Shown: piece by piece, positions 11,915 to 22,411 of the stretch
How positions within the stretch are numbered: position 1 is the stretch's first letter
Layout: the number at the start of each line of letters is the position of its first letter
Assembly (NCBI GenBank): GCA_026545765.1
Contig: CM048842.1
Location: 33,402,370-33,466,369 of the forward strand
Reading direction: 5' to 3'
Source of the DNA: Plantago major
Lineage: Eukaryota > Streptophyta > Magnoliopsida > Lamiales > Plantaginaceae
Length of the DNA: 64,000 nucleotides
The notes under the pieces: model-generated
The model's database searches: none
Seen by the model: only the letters and a program-made list of their open reading frames with translations
Told to the model about the DNA's origin: nothing
Translations under genes and position numbers: made by a program

Positions 11915-11972
11915 GGTAAGTCTTTCTTATCAGCTTTTTATTTTTTCTTTTCTTTTCCTTCAGTTTCTTAAA

Positions 11973-12015
11973 CTTGAAACTCGAGGACGAGCTAAAGTTT
12001 AGGTTTGGGGAGGGA
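11973..12015 (+). promoter_or_regulatory. Internal polypurine tract of gypsy G
   Basis: CTCGAGGACGAGCTAAAGTT followed by GGTTTGGGGAGGG. Nearly the same sequence occurs at the true 3' PPT (13487-13522). It may act as a second plus-strand primer (central PPT). Confidence 0.5.
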
Positions 12016-13486
12016 TTTCATGTGTTTTGTGTTCGTTTTTTATCGTTTGTGTCTTAGCTTATATTTATGTGTGTTTGTGGGAGCGGAACCTTTGTACTCA
12101 CACGAGGAAACTCGTGAAATTCTAGCCGAGACATGGAATTTCGATCTCGCGTGGTGAGATCACATTAGAGTCAAAGAGAAAAAAAATTCAAAATTTCGCC
12201 CTCACCGCGACAAGCATTTTGCTTCGCCGTGGCGAGATAAGTCGAGAGGACGGGATTTAGTTTTGTAAAATCTACTTGCCATGTAGACCCTTCCCGTAAA
12301 TCTTTTTCAGATCGTAAAACTACTTCATGACGAGCCTAGTTTTTGTTAAAATAGAGTCTTTTTGCCTACTTTCTGATTTTTGTGGTGAGTCTGAGTTGTT
12401 CTCCCAAGTCGAGCATCTATTGTGATTGTTAAATTTGCTAGCTGCTTATGATTTGCATGATATATGACTGAAAGTGGCGTGGTGGATTTAAAATCCTATA
12501 AGTCTTTTTTTCTTGTAAATAGCAAGTACGTGTAGCTCTTTGGTCCAAAAAGCCGGTGAGAAACATTTAGCCGATGAAAAAATATTGTACCGGCACCTGT
12601 GTGATTTATTCGGGAAGTGCAAACTCCCTTGTTTGCGCCTCATCATGCTCATGTGTACTCTGTGTAAGTTAAGTATGACGAACGACATGCTCTTCATGAT
12701 CTATTTTATCGAAGCCAATCCATTACAAAGAGCCGGTTTGGGGAGAAGAATTCTGCTGTGCTGATATGTTTAATTTATACTTATAATCTGTATTGCTTCC
12801 CCTGATTATTTGATATGTCTCGGAGTGTATCTGTGGTGCTCGTCATCACCATAGTGGTGTTGGTCGTGTTTCAAATACTACCTATACACCGGCGTGGTCC
12901 TAAAAAGCCATATGACCGTGAGGGTTGATGGCACGTATACCAAACTAATACGCACAAAAGTGCGGACTTCGGTAAAACATACACTACCAAAAAAGTGAGA
13001 CTAAAAGAGTCCATTGTGGCCAATTGAGTGGCATATAATTCATAGTATGCAAGAATGTGGTGATATGGAAGTTGGTTTGTATGTTTTGGCAAGCTGCTAT
13101 GTGCAATAAAAAAGTCCCTTCTGATTTAATTGATTGAGTACATTGCATGAGTTATTTGAGGCACTTTTGTGACGAAAGTCACCTTCCTTTCATTTGATAT
13201 TTCTTGAGTGATTAACCCACTGGACACTTCCAGAGTGTGAGAGAGAGAGTTGCATAGGATCCTCTTGTGAGGGATTAGCGAGTTAGACTTAAGTGCTATT
13301 TACTTGAGAAACTTTCTTGTTTGATTTTCTGTGCACTATTCTGCCAAGGTTAGTTGAGTGCAAAACCTTTGCATCTTGTGAATTTAATGTTTACAATGGT
13401 AGATTCGGTCACTTGGGAGTTCAACTCTTTTATGTGCTTCTTGTTTGTTTTTGTTTCGAGTCTAGTTCTTGTGTAGGTTGTTTGCT
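12016..13486 (+). other. Long conserved noncoding 3' region of gypsy G
   Basis: No coding frame of note. From about 12370 onward it aligns with 58800-59910 of element D, although the two elements differ elsewhere. The best-conserved part is 12817-13000 against 59267-59452 (ACTACCTATA, CCGTGAGGGTTGATGGC, ACGCACAAAAGTGC, CGGTAAAACA). GCAC-AAAA-GTGC inside it can form a small hairpin. A second conserved patch is GATGAAAAAATATT at about 12572. Confidence 0.6.
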
Positions 13487-13522
13487 TGCTCGAGGACGAG
13501 CAAAGGTTCGGTTTGGGGAGTT
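13487..13522 (+). promoter_or_regulatory. 3' polypurine tract of gypsy G
   Basis: GCTCGAGGACGAGCAAAGG followed by TTTGGGGAGTT directly before the LTR start TGATGAGACG. Plus-strand priming site. The same sequence precedes the 3' LTR of element D. Confidence 0.75.
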
Positions 13523-14910
13523 TGATGAGACGATAATTTAGAGTCTCATTTGGTCCTTTTAAGCGGTCTTTGTTAGTCTTTGTTATGGTTTTATAGTGTC
13601 TTTGTGCGTTTTTATGCTTTGGGGCTTTGTTTGTGTTTTGTAGGATTTTTGTGTCCCGAAGGTGAAAATCGGAGTGGAAACTTTGGTTCTATATCATTGA
13701 ATGTAGAGTATCTGTGTGAAAACGGAAGTGGATTCGGAGTTCGGACGAAGATTTGAGAGCCGTTTTAGTGAAGCTTGCAGAAGTGAAGTTTTACGGAGCA
13801 GTCTAGCCATTTTGGCCATAACTCTCTTATATGATGTTTGATTGATTGGATCGCAGTGGCCATGGAAAGATAATTCAAAGGGCTACAACTTTTGTTCCAT
13901 AAGCATAGCTAAATTTCTCCTGTAGAAAAAGATACAGACGTCTGAGCTGGTTGGCAGAAAACATCCTCGCAGCGGCAAGGATTTTCCTCGCAGCGGCGAG
14001 AACTTACGAGAGCCTATTTGCTGGGCGGTTTTCTGGTCGAATTCTGCTAGGATTCCACTCGTTTTTTCTCCTATAATTAGGATTCTTTCACCATAACTTA
14101 GAACATAACTTCTTCTACCCTAGATATACATAGGAAAAAGCTCAATAACTTGGTTTTGACATTGATTGATTTTTGGAGCTTGGTTTACCTCTTGTAAGAA
14201 GCATTGATATCGAATTCCTGGTCATATTTGGTAACTCTCTATTGTTTATCTCTTTACGATTCGTGTTTGCTATTCTTTATCGAATTGTATGAGCTTGCAT
14301 GCGATTATCAACCTGTTTATGTTTAACATGATCAATACCTTGAAGTCTTTCATCTTTGCTTCCCTCATGAGTAGTTAAACCGCTCTGAATGCGGTAGTTA
14401 TGTGATAGTTATGCGTATTCGAATCAAGGGTTTATATTCGTTCATATAGGTTAGGCTCGTTCAAAGATTTTCATAAAACCTATCAATCCAATTCCCTCGT
14501 TCAAAGATCTTCTAAAATCATTTTCGGTTAAGGATTGTGGATTGACGCCCACGATTACACTCGTTCAAAAACCTTCAAATAACGATTGGTAAAGGTTGGA
14601 TTAATCGATTTATGTACACCGACCGTGTGACAAGTATGAACGATTACCCTAGAGCGAATTAGCATGGCTGAATCAAAACTGCCGTGTTCGCTTTCTTTCT
14701 CTGATCAAAACCAGTTTATCTGTTTTCTGTTTTAATCTGTGTTTTAGAAGTACAAAAAACCATATCAATCCGTTTTCAAAAATAATTCATTGCTCTCAAT
14801 CGTTGTGGTATCTTGATTAATTCCTTAGCGAACGACTCTGTGGTTTAGCTTTGTCTGTCTATAAAAACTGCTTACTACTTGGTTTTCTAAGTAATAATTT
14901 GAGCACATCA
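13523..14910 (+). repeat. 3' LTR of gypsy G
   Basis: Begins TGATGAGACG after the PPT and ends GAGCACATCA (1388 bp). Two copies of a TCGCAGCGGC-type GC-rich inverted repeat lie at 13966-13977 and 13988-13999, ahead of the degenerate TATA region near 14070. It matches the 5' LTR from 13932 on. Confidence 0.88.
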
Positions 14911-15140
14911 GTTAGCCACTATATGTGAGTGGTATGTTAACTTGGGTGATATGTTAGTCACCACTGTGTTAGTATATTTTAGGACAATGTGAGTGGTATG
15001 TTAGCCACTATATGTGATTGGTATGTTAGCCGCTGAACTTGGGTGATATGTTAGTGACCACTGTGTTAGTAAATTTTAGGACAATGTGAGTGGTATGTTA
15101 GCCGCTAAACTTGGGTGATATGTTAGTCACCATTGAATAT
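14911..15140 (+). repeat. Irregular tandem repeats
   Basis: GGGTGATATGTTAGTCACCA recurs at about 14944, 15041 and 15113 (the middle copy with one change), separated by repeated GTGAGTGGTATGTTAGCC blocks. No coding frame. Probably part of the 5' portion of the CACTA element. Confidence 0.7.
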
Positions 15141-15249
15141 GTTATGTTGTCTTACCTTATTAAATTGATGTCTCGGTTTACGTTATGTAATTTGGATGTT
15201 GTCTGGAATTGGGAATGTAGAAAAAGTTTTTCATTCCCAACAAGTTGCT

Positions 15250-16160
15250 CCACCTGATATGGCTGTGTTTCGAGTCACTGGGGTCAGCCCGATACAAGGA
15301 TATGGTTTGCACTATGAAAAAGATGTGGCGACAAAACAAAAAGCCTGCATGGTGTGACGAGGAGTAGTGGGCGCTTTGGGTGGCCTACTGGACTCGAGCT
15401 GATGTCCAGAAGATTGCGGACCAGAATAGAGAGAACCGGCTGACTGAGCCATCTGAGGGTAAAGGGGTGGCCATTCACCACTATGGGTCGCAAGCTGTTC
15501 TTACGCATCACGTGAAATCTGTAAGTGTACATCTAATTTGTCAGTTTATTCGTACATGTGTTTTGTGTTTCATTTCTACACCTTTAATGAGTTCCTAGCT
15601 AAATGTTTGCATATATATGTTCTTCAGGTGTCTTCAGGGGAGAAGAATACCGAGGCTGAAGAACGGCAGATGGGTTGGCAGCAAGTCCGAGGCTATTGTG
15701 GTACATTAATTTTGGTTAAAGTTCATATTTGTGTAGTACAAGTTATTATGAAAAAACTGTAACTCATGATATCTGCATTTTACGGCTTCAGGCTGAGGTG
15801 GAGGCTCAGATCGAGAGGCAGCAGGCCGAAGCGGGTGAGGAGCTGACAAGTGAACAACAAAACAACATCTTCTTAGCCGTCAACCCAATGGACAACAAAG
15901 GTCAAGTATATGGATTAGGGAGTTCCGGCCCTGTGGTGACTACTCCTACCTACTCAGCATCCTAGCAATCTAGACATCAGGTTTTCACACAGGAGCAGGA
16001 CTCGGAGTTGGTGCAGTCACAGGTTTTAGAACATGTTGCATGGCTAATAGAGGAAATGGAGCGGCGAGATAGAGCACTACGGGAGGAAAACGAGCGTCTT
16101 GATTCTGATTACGAGCTTTCATGTCCAAGTTTAGCGCACCACCCCGTCCTAAGAGTTAGA
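15250..16160 (+). pseudogene. CACTA-associated Transposase_24-like gene remnant
   Basis: Three short coding stretches separated by apparent introns: 15380-15520 (YWTRADVQKIADQNRENRL), about 15628-15700 (KNTEAEERQMGWQQV), and 15793-15965 (EVEAQIERQQAEAG to NKGQVYGLGS). The N-R-x-N-R block and the late KGxVYGLGS block are hallmarks of the plant Ptta/En/Spm family. The last exon has a TAG at 15963-15965, after which the frame continues as a coiled-coil tail (LIEEMERRDRALREENERL). Intron limits are my inference. Confidence 0.65.
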
Positions 16161-16369
16161 TTTCGACTTGTGTTTTTCTGACTTCTTACTTTAGACTATG
16201 TACGGATATTTCATTTCATTACGGATGGTTTGTTAACTTTTGTAGAATGATTTCTGTTTAATTAAAATAATTTCATTATTCTAGATTTACTATCGGACAG
16301 TATATTTGTGAAACAGGTGAAATATGAAAATAGGCTGCAAAATATAAAAAAAATTTAAAAATCTACTTT

Positions 16370-16701
16370 TTTAGCGACGGATAAAATATCCGTCGCTATA
16401 AAGCAGATTTAAAAAAAAACAACAAAAAAAAAACTAAAATCTGTTGATTATAAAAAAATAAAAATCTGCTTTTTTAGCAACGGATCCGTCGCTAAAAAGT
16501 CAGTTTTTCATTTTTTTTAAAAAAATTAAAAATCTGCTTTTTAGCGACGGATTAAAAAGTCAATGGTTTATCCGTCGCGATTTAGCGACGGAAAAACTAT
16601 CCGTCGTCCCACTTCCCGTGGGACGACGGCTTTTTTATCCGTCGTTAAAATCGTCGCTAGACTGATCGGCACAGTTTTAGCGACGGATTTATCTTGTAGT
16701 G
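16370..16701 (+). repeat. CACTA subterminal repeat block and terminal repeat
   Basis: At least seven copies of the core TCCGTCGC/GCGACGGA in alternating orientation within about 330 bp, interspersed with A- and T-runs, ending in TTGTAGTG at 16694-16701. Confidence 0.8.
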
Positions 16702-16717
16702 GAAACTGGTTTGGGGG

Positions 16718-19129
16718 TGTGATGTGACAATGAAATGTGCGATATAGCATGCTTTAGACCCCCGTTTTTTGCCTTAGGTGCAATATTTGTATAGTTGTAT
16801 GGTCAATTACCAACTTTGCATGTTATCTGTTGTTCATGATCGCGTTTTTGCAGAAGCGAATACGCTGGATTAATGATAAGCTCAAATTATACTCTATAAA
16901 ACTTAAGAGAATAAGCTGTAGTTGTAGACTATGCCTAACTCGGTATTGTTCTCTAGGGAATTAATTAAGTTTGTTTGTGAGTAACAAGTTGGTTTTGAGT
17001 GATTTTACTTCTAAAACACGAATTAATACTAAAGTAGATGAACGGGTTTGATCAATAAGAGAAAGCGAACACGGTAGTGATGATCCGGTTATGCTGATTC
17101 GATGCTAAGGTAATCGTTCATATTTATCACACGGTAGGGGTACAGAAAACAATCAACCCAATTCAACCAAGTCATTTTTCGAAGATTTCAAACTAGAGAA
17201 ATCGTCAGGTTTGTCAGACCGACGTTTCTTGACCAAAACGAATTGGAATATTTCAAACTAGCGTATTGGATTGAAGGTTTATATGAAAATCTCAAACGAG
17301 ACGAACCTATATGAACGAATGTAAACCCTAAATTCGAATCTGCATAACCATCACATAACTACCGAGTTCTGGAGAGATTTAGCTACTCATACTTGAAGCA
17401 AAGACAAGAGAATTCATAATCTTGGATACGCAAAGCATAAACATAAAGATAATCACAAGCAAGGGCATACAATTTGACATAGTAATCAAGCACAATTGTA
17501 TGGAAGCAATAGAGAATTATCAAACTTACTAAGAATTCGATGTCAATGATTCGTTACAAGAGAAAACCAAGCTCCAAGATCAATCAATGTCAAAAACTAG
17601 GTTTTGGAGATTTTTCTAGGTAAAAATTCGAGTAGAAGAAGTTATGGCAAAAATTGCCTAACTCTAACCTAAAAAGGAGAGCAAAAACGCTGAAAAACTC
17701 TTCTCGCCGCGGCGAGAATATTTCTTCGCCGCGGCGAGCTCTTGATTCCGAAATTCCACGAGCTACTGGATTTCTCGCTCACTTCGACAGAACATTGCTA
17801 GCTACTGGGTTTCTCGCCATGGCGAGCATATCTACTTCGCCGCGGCGAGGCTCATTCTTCTTCAATCCTGCTCAGCTCAACAAGCACTTTTCCGCAACGC
17901 AAAATCCTACAAAAGAAAACCAAAGTACCAAAGCATAAAAACGTACAAAAACACTACAAAATACCAATAAAGACTAACCAAAAGGCGGTAAAAAAGACAA
18001 GATGAGACTCTAAATTATTGTCTCCTCAATTAACTGTTGCACGGAGTTCGAGGAGTCAAAACATGTCATGCGACCAACCAATGCGAACAACTTTGTAGAA
18101 GACCACTTTCCGAGGAAACGAAGTTACGAAGCCCGAAATTGAAGAACGAAGAAAATAGATTCGAAGCTGAAGATATCGAAGACAGCGGTCCACAGGGGAC
18201 CGCAGAGGGCATCACTGCGGTCCACAGGCGACCGCAGTGGTGGTTTTGTTTTGTTCTGGGTTATTTCTCCTGGCTTGTCAGGCTAGAGCCCGCCTTCCTA
18301 AACCTTCCTTATTGAAGAATGGCTGCCAGAGCTCGATTTCCACATTATAAATAAGACCTTAGGGGTCTCATAATTCTACACAGCTCACAAAGCAGCTCTC
18401 TTGAGAGAGAACCAGTCATCGGAGAAGTGAAACCCTTAAACCGCTGGCCGTTAGGCACCCAGAAGGAGGAAACCCTAGAAGCAGCAGCACGAAGACATCA
18501 GAGACTAAGCTTCTTCTTCCTTTATTCTCTAGTTTTTCGATTTCTGTTCTTAGATTACTATGAGTAGCTAACTTTCTTTTGTGAAGGCGAACCGCCGTAA
18601 TTTTGCTTTTGCTACTTCTTTATATACCGTGATATATTAATGGAATAGTTATTAGATGTAAATCATGGTTATACAACTCTATACATCCTTCATGGTGTGA
18701 TGTTCTGTTGAGTGACACAGTAGTTTCATTGAACTGAGACTCGTGCCGACTGCGCCTTGAGCACCATAGTATTATGCCCTGCTGTCGTTAGAGGTAATCA
18801 CGTAGGATTTTAACTAGGAAGTTGGGAGTAGCATAGTAGAGGGAGGTTGGGGAACCTTTACGCCTTTCCATCATTGATTTACAACAAAGCAATTTAGGGT
18901 TTACAATAATTCAATTATTCTGTCTGAAATCAAACTGCTTACTTTTCTACATTCAATTACCACGTTATTTGCTTGTTCCTATGCTAAGTGTCCATGGAGA
19001 ACGACATTTCGAGTCAGCTTTCCGCTATAAACTGTGGATTTGAGGACTTCCGACTTATAAATTTAATCTTGATTATGTTTAGGGATTACAGGTTCTACAA
19101 CGAAAAACGAAATCTCTGAGTCCACATCA
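16718..19129 (+). repeat. Gypsy-type LTR F1, split by solo LTR K
   Basis: Starts TGTGATGTGACAATGAAATG and ends GAGTCCACATCA. Without the inserted K it is about 1.25 kb. It matches F2 (26274-43476, opposite strand) across its whole length. TATA-like TATAAATA at 18346-18353; two GC-rich inverted repeats (18185-18203, 18215-18237) sit about 110-160 bp before it. The 92-residue ORF inside is chance coding. No internal retroelement sequence follows; a LINE begins at once. Confidence 0.78.
16874..18028 (-). repeat. Solo LTR K (gypsy, Athila-like) with ATTAA target duplication
   Basis: The plus strand starts TGATAAGCTC and ends GTCTCCTCA, so the minus strand runs TGAGGAGAC to GCTTATCA. ATTAA flanks both sides (16869-16873 and 18029-18033). 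The sequence resembles the LTRs of G and D. It contains TCGCCGCGGCGA palindromes at 17704-17715 and 17726-17737, with related copies at 17812-17849. No internal domain, so it formed by LTR-LTR recombination. Confidence 0.88.
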
Positions 19130-19132
19130 GTT

Positions 19133-20067
19133 ATGCAGCATAATATCATGCTCAGTCAGGAGCTAATCAGGGGTTATTCTCAGAAAATTGTATCTCCAAG
19201 GTGTCTTATGAAGATTGATCTTCAAAAGGCCTATGATACCATCAATTGGGATTTCCTTTATTCTATGCTATGTCTATATGGGTTTAACACCTGGTTTGTG
19301 CAGAGAGTTATGACTTGTATTTCTACTGCCAGGTTCTCTTTCAGAGTTAATGGTAGTTTGGAATGTCTTATGGAGGGTAAGCAAGGTGTGAGATAGGGTT
19401 ATCCTTTGAGTCCCTATTTGTTTGTATTATGTATGGACTGTCTTACCAGGTTGTTACCGAAATGCAAGTCTATGCCAAGGTTTAGCTACCATCCTAAGTG
19501 CAAGAAGCTTGACCTTAGTCAATTAGGGTCTGTTGATGATCTTATGATTTTCTGCAGAGCTGATGCATCTTCATTACAGGTTGTTGGTGATGTTCTTCAT
19601 GAGTTTTCTCTGGTTTCTAGGCTACAATTAATAAAGATAAGAGTACTATCTTTTTTGGTGGTGTTTCTGAGGAAGAGAAGTCTAATAATCTAATGGCTAT
19701 TCTAAGGTTCTCTGAAGGGTGTTTCCCCATTATGTATTTGGACTTACCTCTCAGTCCTAGGAAGCTAAGAATAGCTGATTATGATCCACTTATTATGAAG
19801 ATTACTGCCAAGATTCAGTCTTGGACTTCAAAGCATTTGAGTTATGCTGGCAGGCTAATTCTTGTGCAGTCTGTGCTTTATAGCATTGAAAGATTTTGGT
19901 CTTCAGTATTTTTGTTTCCTACAAGTGTGTATAAGAAACTGCAGAGTTTGTGTAGGAATTTTCTCTGGAGTGGCATGGCTACAGGAAAGAAGAATATTGT
20001 TGCATGGTCTGCTATTTGCCAACCTAAGTCTCATGGAGGTTTAGGTATCAAAGAGGTGTTAGCTTAG
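19133..20067 (+). pseudogene. LINE reverse transcriptase remnant
   Basis: The frames 19133-19396, 19406-19693 and 19693-20067 follow one another. Motifs: KIDLQKAYDTINWDFL (RT motif with catalytic Asp), a block ending GVR followed by a stop where intact LINEs usually have a glutamine, then GYPLSPYLFVLCMD. SVDDLMIF stands where LINEs carry the A/Y-x-DD active site. ILRFSEGCFP and the YLDLPL block follow. Two frameshifts and one nonsense codon make it inactive. Confidence 0.9.
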
Positions 20068-20091
20068 AACATAGGTGTTTTCTGTAATCAT

Positions 20092-20770
20092 TTGTTTGAT
20101 CTCATTAATATGCTATCTGGTTCCATTTGGCATTCTTGGATGCATTTTTATGTGCTTAAAGGCCAAGATATTTGGACTATAAGTCCCAAGAAAATCCATA
20201 GTAGCTGGTATAAAAGTCTACTGCAGGTCAGGAATTTGTTTATGAGGAGAGTGGATTTTGCTACTATACAACATTTGCTTACTTTGGAGTCTAAACTCAG
20301 GATACAGAAGATTTATGCTTTGCTTTGGCATTCTTCTACTGTATCTCCTGTTACTTGGGAGTTATTAGTCTGGAATAAGTTTTCAAGGCCAAGAGTATCC
20401 TTTTGTAACTAGTTAGCTTGTCTTAACAGATTGCCTACTAAGTCTAGATTGTTTAAGTGGGGTTTAGTGGATAATAATACTTGTAGTTTTTGTCATAATG
20501 AGGAGGAGACAAGGGATCATATCTTTGGTTCTTGTCTAGCGATACTTCCAATTTTGATAAATATTTTACAACTTATTAATATCCATCATTTCCCATGTTT
20601 ATTATCTGAGTATCTTCGGCTTTTTCATATTGCTTCCAGGAATCTGCTACTATTTTCCCTATTAGAGCTACTGTGTTTTGTGCTCTTATTGATAGAATTT
20701 GGAGACTTAGAAATGAGGTGGTTTTTAGAAATGAGCAGGTACAAGTGGATGTAATTTGTAGGCATCTGTG
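20092..20770 (+). pseudogene. LINE C-terminal zf-RVT domain remnant
   Basis: 20092-20412 gives the region between RT and the C-terminal zinc domain (WTISPKKIHSSWYKSLLQVR). 20431-20754 gives LPTKSRLFKWGL, then CSFCHNEEETRDHIFGSC, the CxxC...HxxxxC zinc-binding motif of plant L1 elements. One stop (TAG at 20410) separates the two frames. Confidence 0.85.
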
Positions 20771-21449
20771 TCAGGACCTTGCCCTTGATTTTGCATAGGT
20801 GAAGCATACACAAAACATGTATATAAAGGTGATTATATAAAGATTATAACAGGTATAACTTTTACTGTATTGATTGGTTGTGCTAAGGTTTCATGTACAT
20901 ATTTTATGTTTGGGGTGTTTTCTCTGGTGTCTTGTGCAGATACTTGTTAATACAATCAGGGATTACGTGTTCTTAGGCATTTATTCTGGTTTTTTGTGGG
21001 AGTGCTTTAGCTTGGTCTTCTACAGGTGGTTTTTTCCATTTCCCTGGCTCTCTGTCCATTAAAAAAGGATCAAGTATTTGCAAATTTCAAGTATGGGATG
21101 TTTACTCTTAGCTATATTTGGCCATGGAGTGTGATCACAGTTGTATTACTGGAGTCATGGTGGGACTTTTATAGCTTCACTGTTGATTTGGAATCACAGG
21201 CTTTGCCCCTGGAGTTCTAGCTAGAGATTATTGATTCTTGATAGAGTTGCATCCTAGCTTTGTATTGTAGGAGTAATCCTAGATTACTACTACTTCACTT
21301 AGCTAGCTTTGACTGTGGTCTGATGACTGATGTGGTTTTCATGCTTGATTGCTTAGAGATTCTTGTACAAATGAGGCATACCTCATTCTATCTTGTGTAC
21401 TGTTCTCTTAACTTTTTAATGGACTTAAATTTCCTCGAAAAAAAAACAT

Positions 21450-21760
21450 CCATCATTGGTAGATTTCCTGTCATCCAAATCTCTGGCCCAATTAGTATCA
21501 CTAAATCCACCCTAATTAATGTCTGTTTATCTACTATACCATAATCCTAAGCTAACAATCCTAGATATATATAGCGATATTCTTTTAACAGCAGTTAGGT
21601 GGGATGTTTTAGGGTTAGGTAGATACCTTGCACTTACTGTGAACATGATGTCTGGCATGCTGGCAGACAAGCAAAGTGGAATTTCAATCACTGATCTGTA
21701 AAGTGTTCGGTCAACAGTTCTCTCAATAATGACTTGGCAAGTTTCTATAGAGGATGACAT
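21450..21760 (-). pseudogene. Copia RT/RNase H junction fragment (element H)
   Basis: Minus-strand frame 21527-21760 reads RSVIEIPLCLSASMPDIMF, then ARYLPNPKTSHLTAVKRI, the well-known copia stretch linking RT and RNase H. It continues below 21527 in another frame toward the LINE tail. Confidence 0.85.
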
Positions 21761-22411
21761 GGGAGTTTTCCTTTCTTTTGTACTTCCAATCCAGACTTCC
21801 CTATGAGATTCTTATGGAGCCAGACATCTATTCTCTCTTCTGATTCAACAGATAAGTCATGGTCAGCCACTGTTGTTGGGCTCACAATTTCAGCTCTTTT
21901 CACCCGTTCACCTTGTTTCAAACCTGGACAGACTATATTGAGAATTACAACCTTGAAATCATTACTCATAGCATAGCAATTACCATGAGACCTGACACCA
22001 GTTAGTATATACAGTTGTAATTGTAATAAAAAACAGCGCATGAGTGTTTAACAAAGTTTACTTTGAGATTATCATCACAGACTTGGCTCATACTCAACAA
22101 ATTGGCAGTCAGTCCTTGAATTAAGAGAACATTCTTGAGAATACGAAAACCTTTGATGTTCATAGTTCCCTTTCCCAAGACCTTACCTTGAGTACCTCCT
22201 CCAAAAGTGACTATACATGTTTGTCGACATTATCGAAGTACCACATACCTGCATTGTTATTATTTATAGCAGAGAAGACTACTTTGCATACTAAATTAGA
22301 ATTGTGTACCCAAACTTTCTTATACTTGAAAGTCTTACTATTTCTCATATTGAATGTTGTCTTCACTGTTGCTTCAACAGTCACTGTTGAATTGATTTTC
22401 TGATTAGTCTG
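21761..22411 (-). pseudogene. Copia protease / pre-integrase remnant (element H)
   Basis: Minus-strand translation of about 22070-22210 reads VTFGGGTQGKVLGKG, then RILKNVLLIQGLTANLLSMSQ, the copia block between protease and integrase. 21761-22041 is a frame of unclear identity (SPTTVADHDLSVESEE), perhaps from the integrase-RT linker. The integrase core and most of RT are missing, so there is a large internal deletion. Confidence 0.75.

Larger units (their letters stand above)
10033..14910 (+). mobile_element. Gypsy element G, short and pol-less (Athila/Tat-like)
   Basis: Partial 5' LTR (10033-10995), PBS, one short gag-like frame, a long noncoding region, two polypurine tracts and a full 3' LTR (13523-14910). 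The two LTRs match over their shared part. There is no protease, RT, integrase or RNase H, so G would depend on a partner element, like the class called LARDs. The first ~400 bp of the 5' LTR are missing because the copia insertions lie there. GTTAG after 14910 may be half of its target duplication. Confidence 0.85.
14911..16701 (+). mobile_element. CACTA (En/Spm) transposon relic, 5' end lost
   Basis: The 3' end reads ATCTTGTAGTG, the inverse of a CACTACAAGAT terminal repeat. Before it, 16370-16701 is packed with TAGCGACGGAT and ATCCGTCGC repeats in both orientations, the subterminal repeats to which CACTA transposases bind. The internal part holds a Transposase_24-like gene remnant. The 5' terminus is missing: G abuts at 14911. 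Confidence 0.8.
19130..21449 (+). mobile_element. L1-type LINE, 5' truncated
   Basis: Reverse transcriptase and zf-RVT remnants on the plus strand, ending in an A-run (21441-21449) after a noncoding tail (20800-21440), as LINE insertions do. The 5' part with ORF1, endonuclease and the start of RT is missing, typical of incomplete reverse transcription. I could not find convincing target duplications. Confidence 0.85.

Noticed and set aside
12488-13541. Small host genes in the noncoding part of element G
   Set aside because: The frames are short, differ between G and D, and show no conservation at protein level while the DNA itself is conserved.
14911-15140. CRISPR array
   Set aside because: Repeats are irregular, directly adjoining and of unequal length, in a plant transposon context.
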